In this document: positions 35,322 to 43,967 of the stretch, in pieces
How the letters are laid out: each line of letters begins with the position of its first letter
Position numbering within the stretch: the stretch's first letter is position 1
Assembly: GCA_937989585.1 (NCBI GenBank)
Contig: CALKRW010000025.1
Coordinates: forward strand, 1-48,105
Source of the DNA: an uncultured Porphyromonadaceae bacterium
Lineage (GTDB): Bacteria; Bacteroidota; Bacteroidia; Bacteroidales; Muribaculaceae
Reading direction: 5' to 3'
Length of the DNA stretch: 48,105 bases
The notes under the pieces: model-generated
Database searches by the model: none
Told to the model about the DNA's origin: nothing
Seen by the model: the letters and a program-made list of their open reading frames with translations, nothing else
Made by a program: the position numbers and the translations under genes

Positions 35322-35340
35322 CAGATTTATTTGGACGCAA

Positions 35341-35931
35341 ATGAAAGAATACGAATTGCTGGCCCGGCAGAATCAACTTAGGGCAAAAGAAATCTTGAAG
35401 AAACTTGACCTCCTGAATTTCTGGGAGTCTCATGGCTGCAGGGCCAACCTGATTGGCTCTGTGGCAATGAATCTGCTCGTAAAGCACCTCGACATTGATG
35501 TTCATGTCTATTCTTCGGACATAACTGAAAATTCCAGTTTTGCTATTGTCGCAGATCTCGCCAAGAATCCGCGCATTAAGGAAATACGTTGTATAAACGG
35601 CCTTTTTACGGATGAGCATTGCATTGCGTGGCACGCAATCTACGAAGACGAGATCGGCGACAGATGGCAGATAGACATGATACATATCGAGTCCGGAACA
35701 CAGTACGATGGCTTTTTTGAGCGTATGGCAGATCGAATCAGGGAAAGATTGACAGACGAGCAGCGCGATGCGATTTTGAGATTGAAGTATGAGACACCGG
35801 ACGATGAACCGATTCACGGTGTCGAATATTATCAGGCCGTGATGGAATACGGCGTGCGGACGCTTGATGGAATGAGGACATGGGTCCGGTCACACCGTGA
35901 TCCTGCCGGCCTCTACTGGATGCCGGATTAA
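35341..35931 (+). CDS. Small nucleotidyltransferase-fold protein
   Basis: The 196-residue protein begins MKEYELLARQNQLRAKEIL. It shows the nucleotidyltransferase core GSVAMNLLVKHLDIDVHVY (about 41-59), that is GS-x(n)-DxD, with a third acidic residue in WQIDMIHIE (about 105-113). This makes it a likely active polymerase-beta-like enzyme. An upstream start at 35269 would lie before the promoter. It resembles stand-alone NTases of the aminoglycoside/lincosamide or phosphocholine type more than MNT antitoxins, and no HEPN partner gene is next to it. Substrate unknown. Confidence 0.7.
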   Translation: MKEYELLARQNQLRAKEILKKLDLLNFWESHGCRANLIGSVAMNLLVKHLDIDVHVYSSDITENSSFAIVADLAKNPRIKEIRCINGLFTDEHCIAWHAIYEDEIGDRWQIDMIHIESGTQYDGFFERMADRIRERLTDEQRDAILRLKYETPDDEPIHGVEYYQAVMEYGVRTLDGMRTWVRSHRDPAGLYWMPD

Positions 35932-35953
35932 TCCAGTCCCGGAAACGTATATG

Positions 35954-35988
35954 GAAGGAAACCCGGGCATCACTGCCGGGGTTCCTTC
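35954..35988 (+). terminator. Probable terminator after the nucleotidyltransferase gene
   Basis: A 13-position stem (35954-35966 with 35976-35988) has one A-G mismatch and a short loop. No T tract follows directly. It lies 22 bp after the stop. Confidence 0.5.
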
Positions 35989-36379
35989 AAAGTATGAATT
36001 GCTGTTTTATTATTTCAGAATAGCCGAACCGATGGTTCCTGTGCCAGAGATTCGATTATCCATTACACGTTTTATTATTGAGACGTCAAAGTTAGCGTTT
36101 TGTTACAATACGCCTCTCAACAAATGTTAAGAACCGGGAAAAATTTCATGACTTTCGGCGATAATACGAGATACTGGGCAACCTATGCCACATCCGGACT
36201 GAAGTCTCTGGTGAGCCTGTTATACGGAAATTATGATGCTGTTGAAATTTATATTCTGGTTGATTGCTGTAAAATCTCAGGGATTTTAGTTACATTTGCG
36301 ATTCCGGACAAGGAATCATGTCAATGTGGATTGATTATTGCCGGATGTGACTTTGCTTAATGATTGACAATGTAGGCCC
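35989..36379. other. Intergenic stretch with a promoter, no supported gene
   Basis: About 390 bp. An 86-codon frame at 36100-36360 is not supported: no family resemblance, and a -7 box TACATTTG (36291-36298) lies inside it. The box would give a leader RNA of about 150 nt before the CDF gene, containing the small ORF at 36380. Confidence 0.5.
36291..36298 (+). promoter_or_regulatory. -7 element TACATTTG upstream of the CDF exporter
   Basis: Matches TAnnTTTG, followed by GCGA. The leader to the CDF ATG would be about 150 nt. Confidence 0.5.
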
Positions 36380-36451
36380 ATGCTGAGTTATTTCAGAATT
36401 ATATCATTGGTAATTGTTGTATTAGGCTGTCTCTATAGTCTGATGATTTAA
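36380..36451 (+). CDS. 23-residue hydrophobic peptide upstream of the CDF exporter
   Basis: An ATG-to-TAA frame of 23 codons reads MLSYFRIISLVIVV, then LGCLYSLMI. The whole peptide is one possible membrane helix with a single Arg near the N-terminus. It stops 4 bp before the ATG of the exporter gene and lies in the leader made from the 36291 promoter. It may be a translated small membrane protein, a leader peptide coupling translation to metal or membrane state, or chance. No family known to me. Confidence 0.35.
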   Translation: MLSYFRIISLVIVVLGCLYSLMI

Positions 36452-36455
36452 TCAA

Positions 36456-37361
36456 ATGGAACAAAGAGAAAAAATAATATTCAGGATAACTGTCATCGGG
36501 TCTATTGTAAATGCTGCCCTTATTGTACTGAAAGTCATAGCGGGCATTTTAGGCAGGAGTTCGGCACTTATAGCCGATGCCGTACATTCTCTTACGGATT
36601 TCATTACCGATATCGTTGTCGTGATTTTTGTAAGACTCTCTGGACGTCCGCGGGACAGGGTACATAGTTATGGGCATGGCAAGTTTGAGACTTTTGCCAC
36701 AATGATTATCGGAGTGTTCCTGGCGGGTGCCGGTCTGGGATTGCTGGCAAGTGGTGTGGGCAAGGTGATATCGAGTTTTAACGGCGAAGTCCTTCCTGAG
36801 CCGACCTGGCTGGCTTTTTCAGTCGCAACAGCATCTGTACTTGTCAAGGAAATTTTATACCGTTATACGGTAAAAGTCGGGAAAAATGTCAAGTCTGATG
36901 CTGTGATTGCCAATGCATGGCATCATCGTAGCGATGCAATATCTTCAGTGGGAACAATGGCCGGTATTGGCGGTGCAATTCTACTGGGAGAAAAATGGCG
37001 CGTTCTTGATCCGTTGGCGGCTGTCCTTGTAAGTGTGTTTATCATCAAGTCTGGTTTCGACATAGTCAGGCCTGCTGTTAATGAATTGCTTGAAGGTGCG
37101 TTGCCCGAAGAGCAGTCCGCTGAGATTTCCAAAATAATCACTTCGGTGAATGGTGTCAAAGGATTCCATAATTTACGCACAAGAAAAATTGGAAATTCCA
37201 TAGCCGTTGACGTGCATGTGAAAATGAACGGCAAACTCCTTCTGGAGGAAGCACATGAGATAGCAACTCGGATCGAAGTGCGTATACGCGAGCGGTATGG
37301 ACAGGATAGCATTGTAAATGTGCATATGGAACCATTAAAAGGACCCGTGAATGAGCCATGA
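36456..37361 (+). CDS. Cation diffusion facilitator (Zn2+-type) exporter
   Basis: The 301-residue protein has six predicted membrane helices and a C-terminal cytoplasmic ferredoxin-like domain (about 210-300). Transport-site residues are H44 and D48 in HSLTD of helix 2 and H156 and D160 in HHRSD of helix 5. An HD-HD site is the pattern of zinc-selective CDFs, while DD-HD or DD-DD types move other metals. It exports divalent cations by proton antiport. It follows the small ORF by 4 bp. The metal is predicted, not shown. Confidence 0.88.
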   Translation: MEQREKIIFRITVIGSIVNAALIVLKVIAGILGRSSALIADAVHSLTDFITDIVVVIFVRLSGRPRDRVHSYGHGKFETFATMIIGVFLAGAGLGLLASGVGKVISSFNGEVLPEPTWLAFSVATASVLVKEILYRYTVKVGKNVKSDAVIANAWHHRSDAISSVGTMAGIGGAILLGEKWRVLDPLAAVLVSVFIIKSGFDIVRPAVNELLEGALPEEQSAEISKIITSVNGVKGFHNLRTRKIGNSIAVDVHVKMNGKLLLEEAHEIATRIEVRIRERYGQDSIVNVHMEPLKGPVNEP

Positions 37362-37496
37362 CCAATCAGTGTGGAATCTGAGAGCGGTTTCACGTATTTC
37401 TCACATAGATGAATTGGAAAGGAGGAATTGCCGCAGACGGGATATAATAAATTAGGGTAGGGAAGCGTTATTCTTAAGATAAGCCTGTGGCAGATA

Positions 37497-38873
37497 ATGC
37501 CGGGTTCTGGTATACATAATTTTATGCGGATGTCTAAATTTTCTATGCGATTCTCTATGCGCTTCCTGATACTTTCTTTGCTGTGCGGCTGTGCGGTCTC
37601 TGCATTCGGACAGTTGAGTTTTAGCGGTAACTCGCGCAATGCCATCACTGTCACTCCCGACGCATCGAGTGGACTCGAGGCTGTCTATGTGCTTGACGGC
37701 ACGGACGGTGTTACGGCTTCATATCCCTCAGCGTCGGCGCGCTGGTACCGTTTCTCGAATATGGGAGGTGCCTATGCGGAGGAAATTTCTGCGACGGGTT
37801 CGGCGGGAACATCCACTGTCTCCCTCCTGTCCGGTGATATGGGCTATATCGTCGAGGACGGCGGCAGACAGCATTGTTTCTGGGTCGTGGACTACTCGCT
37901 GCACCGTCTTGTCCTTGATGCCCTGACGATATCCCCAGAGAGTCAGTGCGACCGCACCGTGCTTGAGCCGCATGGCAACGGCGCCCGCATAACTTACTAC
38001 AGTATCAATGGCGCTCCGCGTCAACTGTCACGCGACATGTCGCTGACCTACCGTACACTCAAGTTTGATGACGAGTCCTTCTCGTACCGCGAGAAGCAGG
38101 CTGAGGAGATTGTGGAATCGTTCGACCAGTACGTTACATGTCCGGCTCCGCTGTGCAACACCCCCTTTACACTTTCGGGTGACCGCTTCCTCCGTGAATG
38201 GGGAGACGAGATAAGTGTCGAGTCGCCGAACTATAACACTCCCGCTGTTGAGGCTCGCAGCAAGGCCGAGCAGCGCACCGAGGAATTCGACAACCAGCAG
38301 AAGCCTGTTTCCGACGGACTTGGCGGCTCCGCGCCATGCGAGATAACATTCACGGCCTCCGTCAGCGACGCCGTTGTCTTCCGTGAATGGCAGTTCTCAC
38401 GCACTCCCGAATTCGAGGATGTCTACGAGCGATACAATTCCGACGAGTTCACCCGTACTTTCGACGAGAACGGAACCACCTATATACGCTTTTACTGTGC
38501 CAACGATGCCGGCAACTGCGAGTTCACGGGCGATGTCTACACCGTTGATATAGGCGAGTCGAGGCTTGAGTGCCCCAACGCCTTCTCTCCCGCCAACCAG
38601 GACGGTGTGAACGACCTTTGGAAGGTTTCGTACATGTCGATCATATCGTTTGACTGCCATATCTTCAACCGCTGGGGCAAGGAACTGGCACACCTGACAC
38701 ATCCTTCGCAGGGATGGGACGGAAAGACTGGCGGCAAGTTCGTCCCCTCGGGAGTTTACTATTATGTCATCAAGGCACGTGGTGCCGACGGCAGGAATTA
38801 CGACCTGAGTGGGGACATCAATATCATAAATTCCCGCACCAACACCAACCCGGGTTCCGGCGAAGTGGAATGA
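37497..38873 (+). CDS. Exported protein with CHU_C (gliding-motility-type) C-terminal domain
   Basis: The 458-residue protein has a signal peptide (MRFLILSLLCGCAVSAFG; start choice between 37497, 37524, 37545 and 37557 is unresolved). Immunoglobulin-like beta modules follow, and it ends in a gliding-motility C-terminal domain: CPNAFSPANQDGVNDLWKV, then IFNRWGKEL and GWDGKTGGKFVPSGVYYYVI. Such tails mark surface proteins handled by the type IX system, though Bacteroidales without gliding also carry them. A run of repeated MRFS/MRFL codons at the N-terminus causes the start ambiguity. It is 87 bp upstream of the lytic transglycosylase gene. Confidence 0.85.
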   Translation: MPGSGIHNFMRMSKFSMRFSMRFLILSLLCGCAVSAFGQLSFSGNSRNAITVTPDASSGLEAVYVLDGTDGVTASYPSASARWYRFSNMGGAYAEEISATGSAGTSTVSLLSGDMGYIVEDGGRQHCFWVVDYSLHRLVLDALTISPESQCDRTVLEPHGNGARITYYSINGAPRQLSRDMSLTYRTLKFDDESFSYREKQAEEIVESFDQYVTCPAPLCNTPFTLSGDRFLREWGDEISVESPNYNTPAVEARSKAEQRTEEFDNQQKPVSDGLGGSAPCEITFTASVSDAVVFREWQFSRTPEFEDVYERYNSDEFTRTFDENGTTYIRFYCANDAGNCEFTGDVYTVDIGESRLECPNAFSPANQDGVNDLWKVSYMSIISFDCHIFNRWGKELAHLTHPSQGWDGKTGGKFVPSGVYYYVIKARGADGRNYDLSGDINIINSRTNTNPGSGEVE

Positions 38874-38960
38874 CTCTTGCCGGCTTATCTTGAACAACTG
38901 ATTCGGTATTGACGCAAAAAAGCGGCTTTGCTGAAAAGAAATAATTTTTAAATCTGAAGA

Positions 38961-39980
38961 ATGAAATATACTCCCCTCGTAATCGCTATGGCCGTGGTCA
39001 TGGCATGTCCTTTAGGCGCAGACGCATCCTCGCGCCGCAAGAAGAAAAAGAAAGAAGAGCCTGTCGAGGTTCCGCCTCCGCCCGTTGCTCCCAAACCAAA
39101 ACCGGTCGCGCCGGCTAAACCTCTTGTCGCTCCCGTCATCAATCCCTCGATACCGATGTCGATGACACTCTGCGGCACGAAGATTGACCTTGACCGCGTT
39201 GACATGTTCGAGCGTTTCGACCGCGAACTTACCTCCCTCGCCTTCGGGCACGGCAACACGCTGCTGACCATAAAGAGGGCAAACAAATACTTCCCCGAGA
39301 TGGCCCCGATACTCCGGGAGAACGGCGTTCCCGAAGACTTGCTCTATCTGGCCTGCGTCGAGAGTTATCTTGCCCCGCTGGCCTATTCTCCGGCTAAGGC
39401 TGCCGGAGTCTGGCAGTTTATACCCTCGACGGCCAAGCAGTACGGCCTCGAGGTGAGCGACGAGGTTGATGAACGATACAATCTCGAGAAGGCCACCCAG
39501 GCTGCCTGCCGATATCTGAAGAACGCCTACAGACAGTATGGAAACTGGGAGACTGTGATGGCATCATACAATGCCGGCATGGGTAGAATCTCATCCGAAC
39601 TTGAGAAGCAGATGGCCGAGACATCTTTCGACCTTTACCTAAACCAGGAGACAACCCGCTACGTGTTTCGCATCATGGCCATGAAGGCCATAATGGAGAA
39701 CGCCCAGACTTTCGGCTTCGTGCTTCGTCCCGACCAACTCTATCAGCCTATGGAATATGAGATTGCCGAGGTCTGCGAGGCTGTTCCCGACTGGGCTGCA
39801 TGGGCCAGGGACCGCTCCATATCATACGCTCAGCTTAAGGAGGCCAATCCCTGGATACGCGACCGCAAACTCACAAACAAGGCAGGAAAGACTTACCGCG
39901 TGCGCATCCCTAAGGAAAAGTCGCTTAAGCGTTCGACTGCAGGTACTCGTGTTTTTTCCGACAAATGGGTTACACACTGA
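38961..39980 (+). CDS. GH23 lytic transglycosylase (MltD/Slt-like)
   Basis: The 339-residue enzyme cleaves peptidoglycan to 1,6-anhydro-muropeptides. It has a signal peptide (residues 1-22) and a basic patch SSRRKKKKKEE. A proline-rich linker (PPPPVAPKPKPVAPAKP) is followed by the SLT domain with catalytic E134 in ACVESYLAP. The GH23 motifs AAGVWQFIPSTAKQYGL and VMASYNAGMGRI are intact. The last about 60 residues look like a worn LysM-type module (ISYAQLKEANPWI, KAGKTYRVRIP). It precedes uvrA by 43 bp. Confidence 0.92.
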   Translation: MKYTPLVIAMAVVMACPLGADASSRRKKKKKEEPVEVPPPPVAPKPKPVAPAKPLVAPVINPSIPMSMTLCGTKIDLDRVDMFERFDRELTSLAFGHGNTLLTIKRANKYFPEMAPILRENGVPEDLLYLACVESYLAPLAYSPAKAAGVWQFIPSTAKQYGLEVSDEVDERYNLEKATQAACRYLKNAYRQYGNWETVMASYNAGMGRISSELEKQMAETSFDLYLNQETTRYVFRIMAMKAIMENAQTFGFVLRPDQLYQPMEYEIAEVCEAVPDWAAWARDRSISYAQLKEANPWIRDRKLTNKAGKTYRVRIPKEKSLKRSTAGTRVFSDKWVTH

Positions 39981-40023
39981 GGCAGAACCTTTTCAAAATA
40001 CACAGTGTTTACTGAAATAGTAA

Positions 40024-43005
40024 ATGAAGAAAAAAACTAAGAAAGACATAAGCACAGAAAACAACACCGGCGGAGTGATTGTCGCAGGTCTCACCGAGCG
40101 CCAGGAACCTTCGCCGCATGCCAGTATAGTATCGCAAGGTGACCTTCAGGCTGCGGAAGACGACGGACAGACCCTGTCCGACGACGGACTCGACACGCTT
40201 ACCGTCATTGGGGCGCGCGTCAACAACCTCAAGAACATTGACGTTACCATTCCCCGAAACACACTGACCGTCATAACCGGTCTGAGCGGTTCGGGCAAGT
40301 CCTCCCTGGCCTTCGACACCATATTCGCCGAAGGTCAGCGGCGCTACATTGAGACTTTCTCGGCATATGCCCGCAACCTTCTTGGCTCGCTCGAACGTCC
40401 GGACGTCGACCTCATCACCGGACTGTCGCCCGTCATCGCCATCGAGCAGAAGACCGTCAACCGCAATCCACGCTCCACGATAGGCACCGTCACCGAGATT
40501 TACGACTACCTTCGCCTGCTCTATGCAAGGGCATCGCGTGCCGTCAGTTACGTGTCCGGACAGCCGATGATCAAGTACACCCGCGAGAAACTTGTCTCGC
40601 AGGTCCTCGAGCAGTTTGACGGACACAAAATCTACATCCTCGCTCCGCTCATCAAGAACCGCAAGGGCCATTACAAGGACCTTTTCGAGAACCTTCGCAA
40701 GAAAGGTTATCTGCGCGTCCGGGTCGATGGCGAGATGCGCGAGATAACTGTCGGGATGAAACTCGACCGCTACCGCAACCATTCGATAGAACTCGTGGTT
40801 GACCGCCTGAAGGTTTCCGCCAAGGATGATACACGGCTCCGTGACACAATCGAGATAGCGCTCAAGCAGGGCGACAGGGAGATGATGGTGTACGATGCCG
40901 ACACTGACAGGATATCGTACTTCAGCCAGCACCTGATGGACCCGGTTTCAGGTATTTCCTACCGCGAGCCTGCACCGCACAACTTCTCGTTCAATTCGCC
41001 GCTCGGAGCCTGTCCCGTATGCAAGGGACTCGGCACCGTGAACATAGTCGACCGCGAGAAAGTGCTTCCCGACCCGAAAATGTCGATTTATACCGGCGGC
41101 ATAGCGCCATTGGGCAAATACCGTAATTCGATGATATTCTGGCAGATCGAGGCTTTGCTGAAAAAGTATGGCTACACGCTGAAGACGCCTGTGGGCGAAA
41201 TCTCCGAGCAGTGCATGGACGAGATCATGGGTGGCACGACCGAACATCTGCGCATCGAGAACGAGACGATGTCCGTGACCAACTACATGCGCCCGTACGA
41301 GGGCGTGGTCAAGTACATCGAGATGCAGCAGGAAGAGGACGCCTCGGCAGCGGCGCAGAAATGGTCCGGCCAGTTCTTCTCGCGTGCCGTATGTCCCGAA
41401 TGTCACGGTCAGCGACTGAACAAAGAGGCGCTCCACTTCTTTGTTGACGGTCGCAACATAGCCGACCTGACCAGAATGGATATAGTCGACCTGCTCGCAT
41501 GGACGGAACATGCCACCGAATGCATGGACGAGAAGGAGAAGGCTGTCGCAAATGAAATCATCAAGGAGATACGCCACCGCCTTCGTTTCCTTGTCGACGT
41601 GGGACTGGATTACCTCCAGCTCGACCGCCAGTCGTCGACACTTTCTGGCGGCGAGAGTCAGCGCATACGACTCGCCACCCAACTCGGTTCGGAACTTGTG
41701 AACGTACTCTATATTCTCGACGAGCCTTCGATCGGTCTCCATCAGCGCGACAACCGTCGCCTGATAGACGCGCTGTGCGCATTGCGCGACGCTTCCAACT
41801 CGGTGATTGTCGTCGAGCATGACAAAGACATCATGCTCCGCTCGGACTATATAGTCGACATAGGCCCGGCAGCCGGACGGCGAGGCGGTCAGGTTGTGTT
41901 CGAGGGTACACCCGAGGAACTGCTTAAGACGGACACGCTGACCGCACAGTATCTCAGCGGACGGAAGAGCATCGCCATTCCCGAGAAACGGCGCAGCGGC
42001 TCCGGCAAAGAGATTCTACTGCGCGGAGCGACGGGCCACAATCTGAAGAACGTTGACCTGAGGCTTCCCCTCGGCACGCTGACAGTCGTGTCGGGAGTGT
42101 CCGGCTCCGGCAAATCATCGCTGATACTCGGTACCCTGCAGAACGAACTTCGCCGCCGATTCTACAAGTCGCAGCAACAGCCCCTGCCGTTCGTCTCGAT
42201 TGACGGCGTCGAAAACATCGATAAGATTGTCACCGTAGACCAGTCGCCCCTTGGCCGTACACCGCGATCCAATCCCGCGACATACACCGGAGTATTTTCC
42301 GATATCCGTTCACTGTTCGTCGCTCTGCCCGAGTCGAAAATCCGGGGTTACCGTCCAGGACGCTTCTCGTTCAATGTGTCTGGCGGTCGCTGCGAGGCAT
42401 GCGGAGGCAACGGTCACCGCACAATCGAGATGAACTTCCTGCCCGATGTCCTCGTGCCGTGCGACGTCTGTCACGGCAAGCGCTACAACCGCGAGACCCT
42501 TGAGGTTCGCTTCAAGGGAAAGTCGATTGCCGATGTGCTTGACATGACCATCAACCAGGCCGTCGAGTTCTTCGCCAACGTTCCTGCCATACTGAAGAAA
42601 ATCAAGACTCTCCAGGACATAGGACTCGGATACATAAAACTCGGTCAGCCTTCGTCGACACTTTCGGGCGGCGAGAACCAGCGCGTGAAACTCGCCACGG
42701 AACTCGCGAAACGAGACACCGGACACACGCTTTTCATTCTTGACGAGCCCACTACCGGCCTGCACTTCGAGGACATAAAGACACTGCTCCAACTTCTGCA
42801 GCAACTCGTCGACCGGGGTAACACAGTACTCATTATCGAACACAATCTCGACATCATCAAGTGCGCGGACCACGTCATAGACATGGGTCCAGGCGGAGGA
42901 CGCCGCGGCGGCGAAATACTCGCGACAGGCACACCCGAAGAAATTGCCCGGGGTGATTCTCCCACCGCTCCCTTCCTGCGGGAAGAACTTCCGGATTTCG
43001 AGTAG
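40024..43005 (+). CDS. uvrA: Excinuclease ABC subunit A
   Basis: UvrA is the damage-sensing ATPase of nucleotide excision repair. The 993-residue protein has both ABC modules: Walker A GLSGSGKSS (86-94) and a second GVSGSGKSS, signature motifs LSGGESQR and LSGGENQR, and Walker B segments ILDEPSIGLH and ILDEPTTGLH. The C-terminal zinc finger is complete (CEACGGNG to CDVCHGKR). The first zinc site is not: the position where most UvrA proteins have CPxC reads DPVS (306-309), while the second pair C330/C333 remains. Residues 1-56 form an acidic, probably disordered extension ahead of the family start. It is followed by a DUF2461 gene 61 bp away. Confidence 0.95.
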   Translation: MKKKTKKDISTENNTGGVIVAGLTERQEPSPHASIVSQGDLQAAEDDGQTLSDDGLDTLTVIGARVNNLKNIDVTIPRNTLTVITGLSGSGKSSLAFDTIFAEGQRRYIETFSAYARNLLGSLERPDVDLITGLSPVIAIEQKTVNRNPRSTIGTVTEIYDYLRLLYARASRAVSYVSGQPMIKYTREKLVSQVLEQFDGHKIYILAPLIKNRKGHYKDLFENLRKKGYLRVRVDGEMREITVGMKLDRYRNHSIELVVDRLKVSAKDDTRLRDTIEIALKQGDREMMVYDADTDRISYFSQHLMDPVSGISYREPAPHNFSFNSPLGACPVCKGLGTVNIVDREKVLPDPKMSIYTGGIAPLGKYRNSMIFWQIEALLKKYGYTLKTPVGEISEQCMDEIMGGTTEHLRIENETMSVTNYMRPYEGVVKYIEMQQEEDASAAAQKWSGQFFSRAVCPECHGQRLNKEALHFFVDGRNIADLTRMDIVDLLAWTEHATECMDEKEKAVANEIIKEIRHRLRFLVDVGLDYLQLDRQSSTLSGGESQRIRLATQLGSELVNVLYILDEPSIGLHQRDNRRLIDALCALRDASNSVIVVEHDKDIMLRSDYIVDIGPAAGRRGGQVVFEGTPEELLKTDTLTAQYLSGRKSIAIPEKRRSGSGKEILLRGATGHNLKNVDLRLPLGTLTVVSGVSGSGKSSLILGTLQNELRRRFYKSQQQPLPFVSIDGVENIDKIVTVDQSPLGRTPRSNPATYTGVFSDIRSLFVALPESKIRGYRPGRFSFNVSGGRCEACGGNGHRTIEMNFLPDVLVPCDVCHGKRYNRETLEVRFKGKSIADVLDMTINQAVEFFANVPAILKKIKTLQDIGLGYIKLGQPSSTLSGGENQRVKLATELAKRDTGHTLFILDEPTTGLHFEDIKTLLQLLQQLVDRGNTVLIIEHNLDIIKCADHVIDMGPGGGRRGGEILATGTPEEIARGDSPTAPFLREELPDFE

Positions 43006-43066
43006 TGAGATTATAATTACGTCAGCGACTGATATGACGGTCGCATTTCGAGTCAAATTCATAAAA

Positions 43067-43747
43067 ATGCAAGAAACACTGACATTCCTGTCCGAACTTG
43101 CCGCCAACAACAACCGCGACTGGTTCAACGCCAATAAATCAAGATATCTAAAGACCCGTGCCGATGTCGAGACGCTTACTGCGCGGCTTATAGCCGGACT
43201 GGCCGAGATTGAGCCGGATGCTTCAATCCTCGAGCCTTCCGATTGCCTGTACCGAATCTACCGCGATACGCGGTTCTCGTCAGACAAGACGCCGTACAAG
43301 CGTCATATCGGCATCTACATCAATCCTTTCGGTGGCAAGAAAAGCGCCCTGGCCGGATATTATCTGCATCTCGAGCCAGACAATGTTTTTGTCGGAGGCG
43401 GCCTGTGGTGTCCCGATGCCAAACTGCTTAAGGCTGTGCGGCAGTCGATATATGACAATGTCGACGAATATCTGGAAATCATAGAGAATCCGGAATTTAA
43501 GAAACATTTCCCCCTGATTGGCGAGGACCTACTGAAAACCGCGCCAAAGGGATTCCCGAAAGACTGGGAACATATAGAACTGCTGCGTCCGCGCAGTTTC
43601 ACCGCCTGCGGAGCGCTTAAGGCAAAAAGCAATTCGGCAAAGGACATAGAGAAGGCCACGCTCCGCGCATTCGAGGTCCTGAAGCCCTACAACGATTTCC
43701 TCAACTACCTCTTTGAGGAAAACCCCTCCCTCCCCCGCTTCTTCTAA
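43067..43747 (+). CDS. DUF2461/TIGR02453 family protein
   Basis: The 226-residue protein begins MQETLTFLSELAANNNRDWF, the family start. It has the conserved stretch LYRIYRDTRFSSDKTPYKRHIGIYINPFG (about 63-91, in two blocks) and YYLHLEPDNVFVGGGLWCPDAK (about 102-123). The family has no established function and is widespread in Bacteroidetes and other bacteria and in fungi. Longer frames beginning at 42944 or 43034 overlap the uvrA end or add nothing conserved. It is the last housekeeping-type gene before the repeat-rich region. Confidence 0.85.
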   Translation: MQETLTFLSELAANNNRDWFNANKSRYLKTRADVETLTARLIAGLAEIEPDASILEPSDCLYRIYRDTRFSSDKTPYKRHIGIYINPFGGKKSALAGYYLHLEPDNVFVGGGLWCPDAKLLKAVRQSIYDNVDEYLEIIENPEFKKHFPLIGEDLLKTAPKGFPKDWEHIELLRPRSFTACGALKAKSNSAKDIEKATLRAFEVLKPYNDFLNYLFEENPSLPRFF

Positions 43748-43798
43748 CCCTATTGTTTACCAATCTTTTAACTCTATACCTTTCATCACAAATCCTCA

Positions 43799-43830
43799 AT
43801 CCCAAACCTCCCAATCTTCCCATAACTCCC
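43799..43830 (+). repeat. 32-nt pyrimidine-rich motif, copy A
   Basis: Pattern ATCCCAA, 4 nt, CCCAA, 4 nt, CCCATAACTCCC. The same register recurs at 44584-44615 (copy B, inside a gene) and 45604-45635 (copy C). Copies A and C share the last 12 nt exactly. Confidence 0.75.
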
Positions 43831-43859
43831 AATACTTCTCAAAATCGTTCCTCTGCCAA

Positions 43860-43889
43860 TTGTCATCTCAAAAATAATTTGTAGATTTG
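43860..43889 (+). promoter_or_regulatory. Promoter for the four-helix-bundle gene
   Basis: TTG (43860-43862), 19-bp spacer, TAGATTTG (43882-43889) followed by GCG. Spacing is ideal for the phylum. The same flanking words (TCATCTCA, AAATAAT) recur near 45812 next to a weaker box. Confidence 0.65.
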
Positions 43890-43967
43890 CGTTTTAAGCA
43901 TATTGCATAAATACCCAAGGCGACGATTTACCTTTGGAATCTCAGTAAATGACAAACCGTTGAAGTT

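Noticed and set aside
35341..35931. MNT/HEPN toxin-antitoxin pair
   Set aside because: The nucleotidyltransferase is longer than MNT antitoxins and no HEPN gene lies next to it.
36100..36360. 86-residue protein gene
   Set aside because: Contains a likely promoter -7 box for the downstream gene and shows no protein family features.
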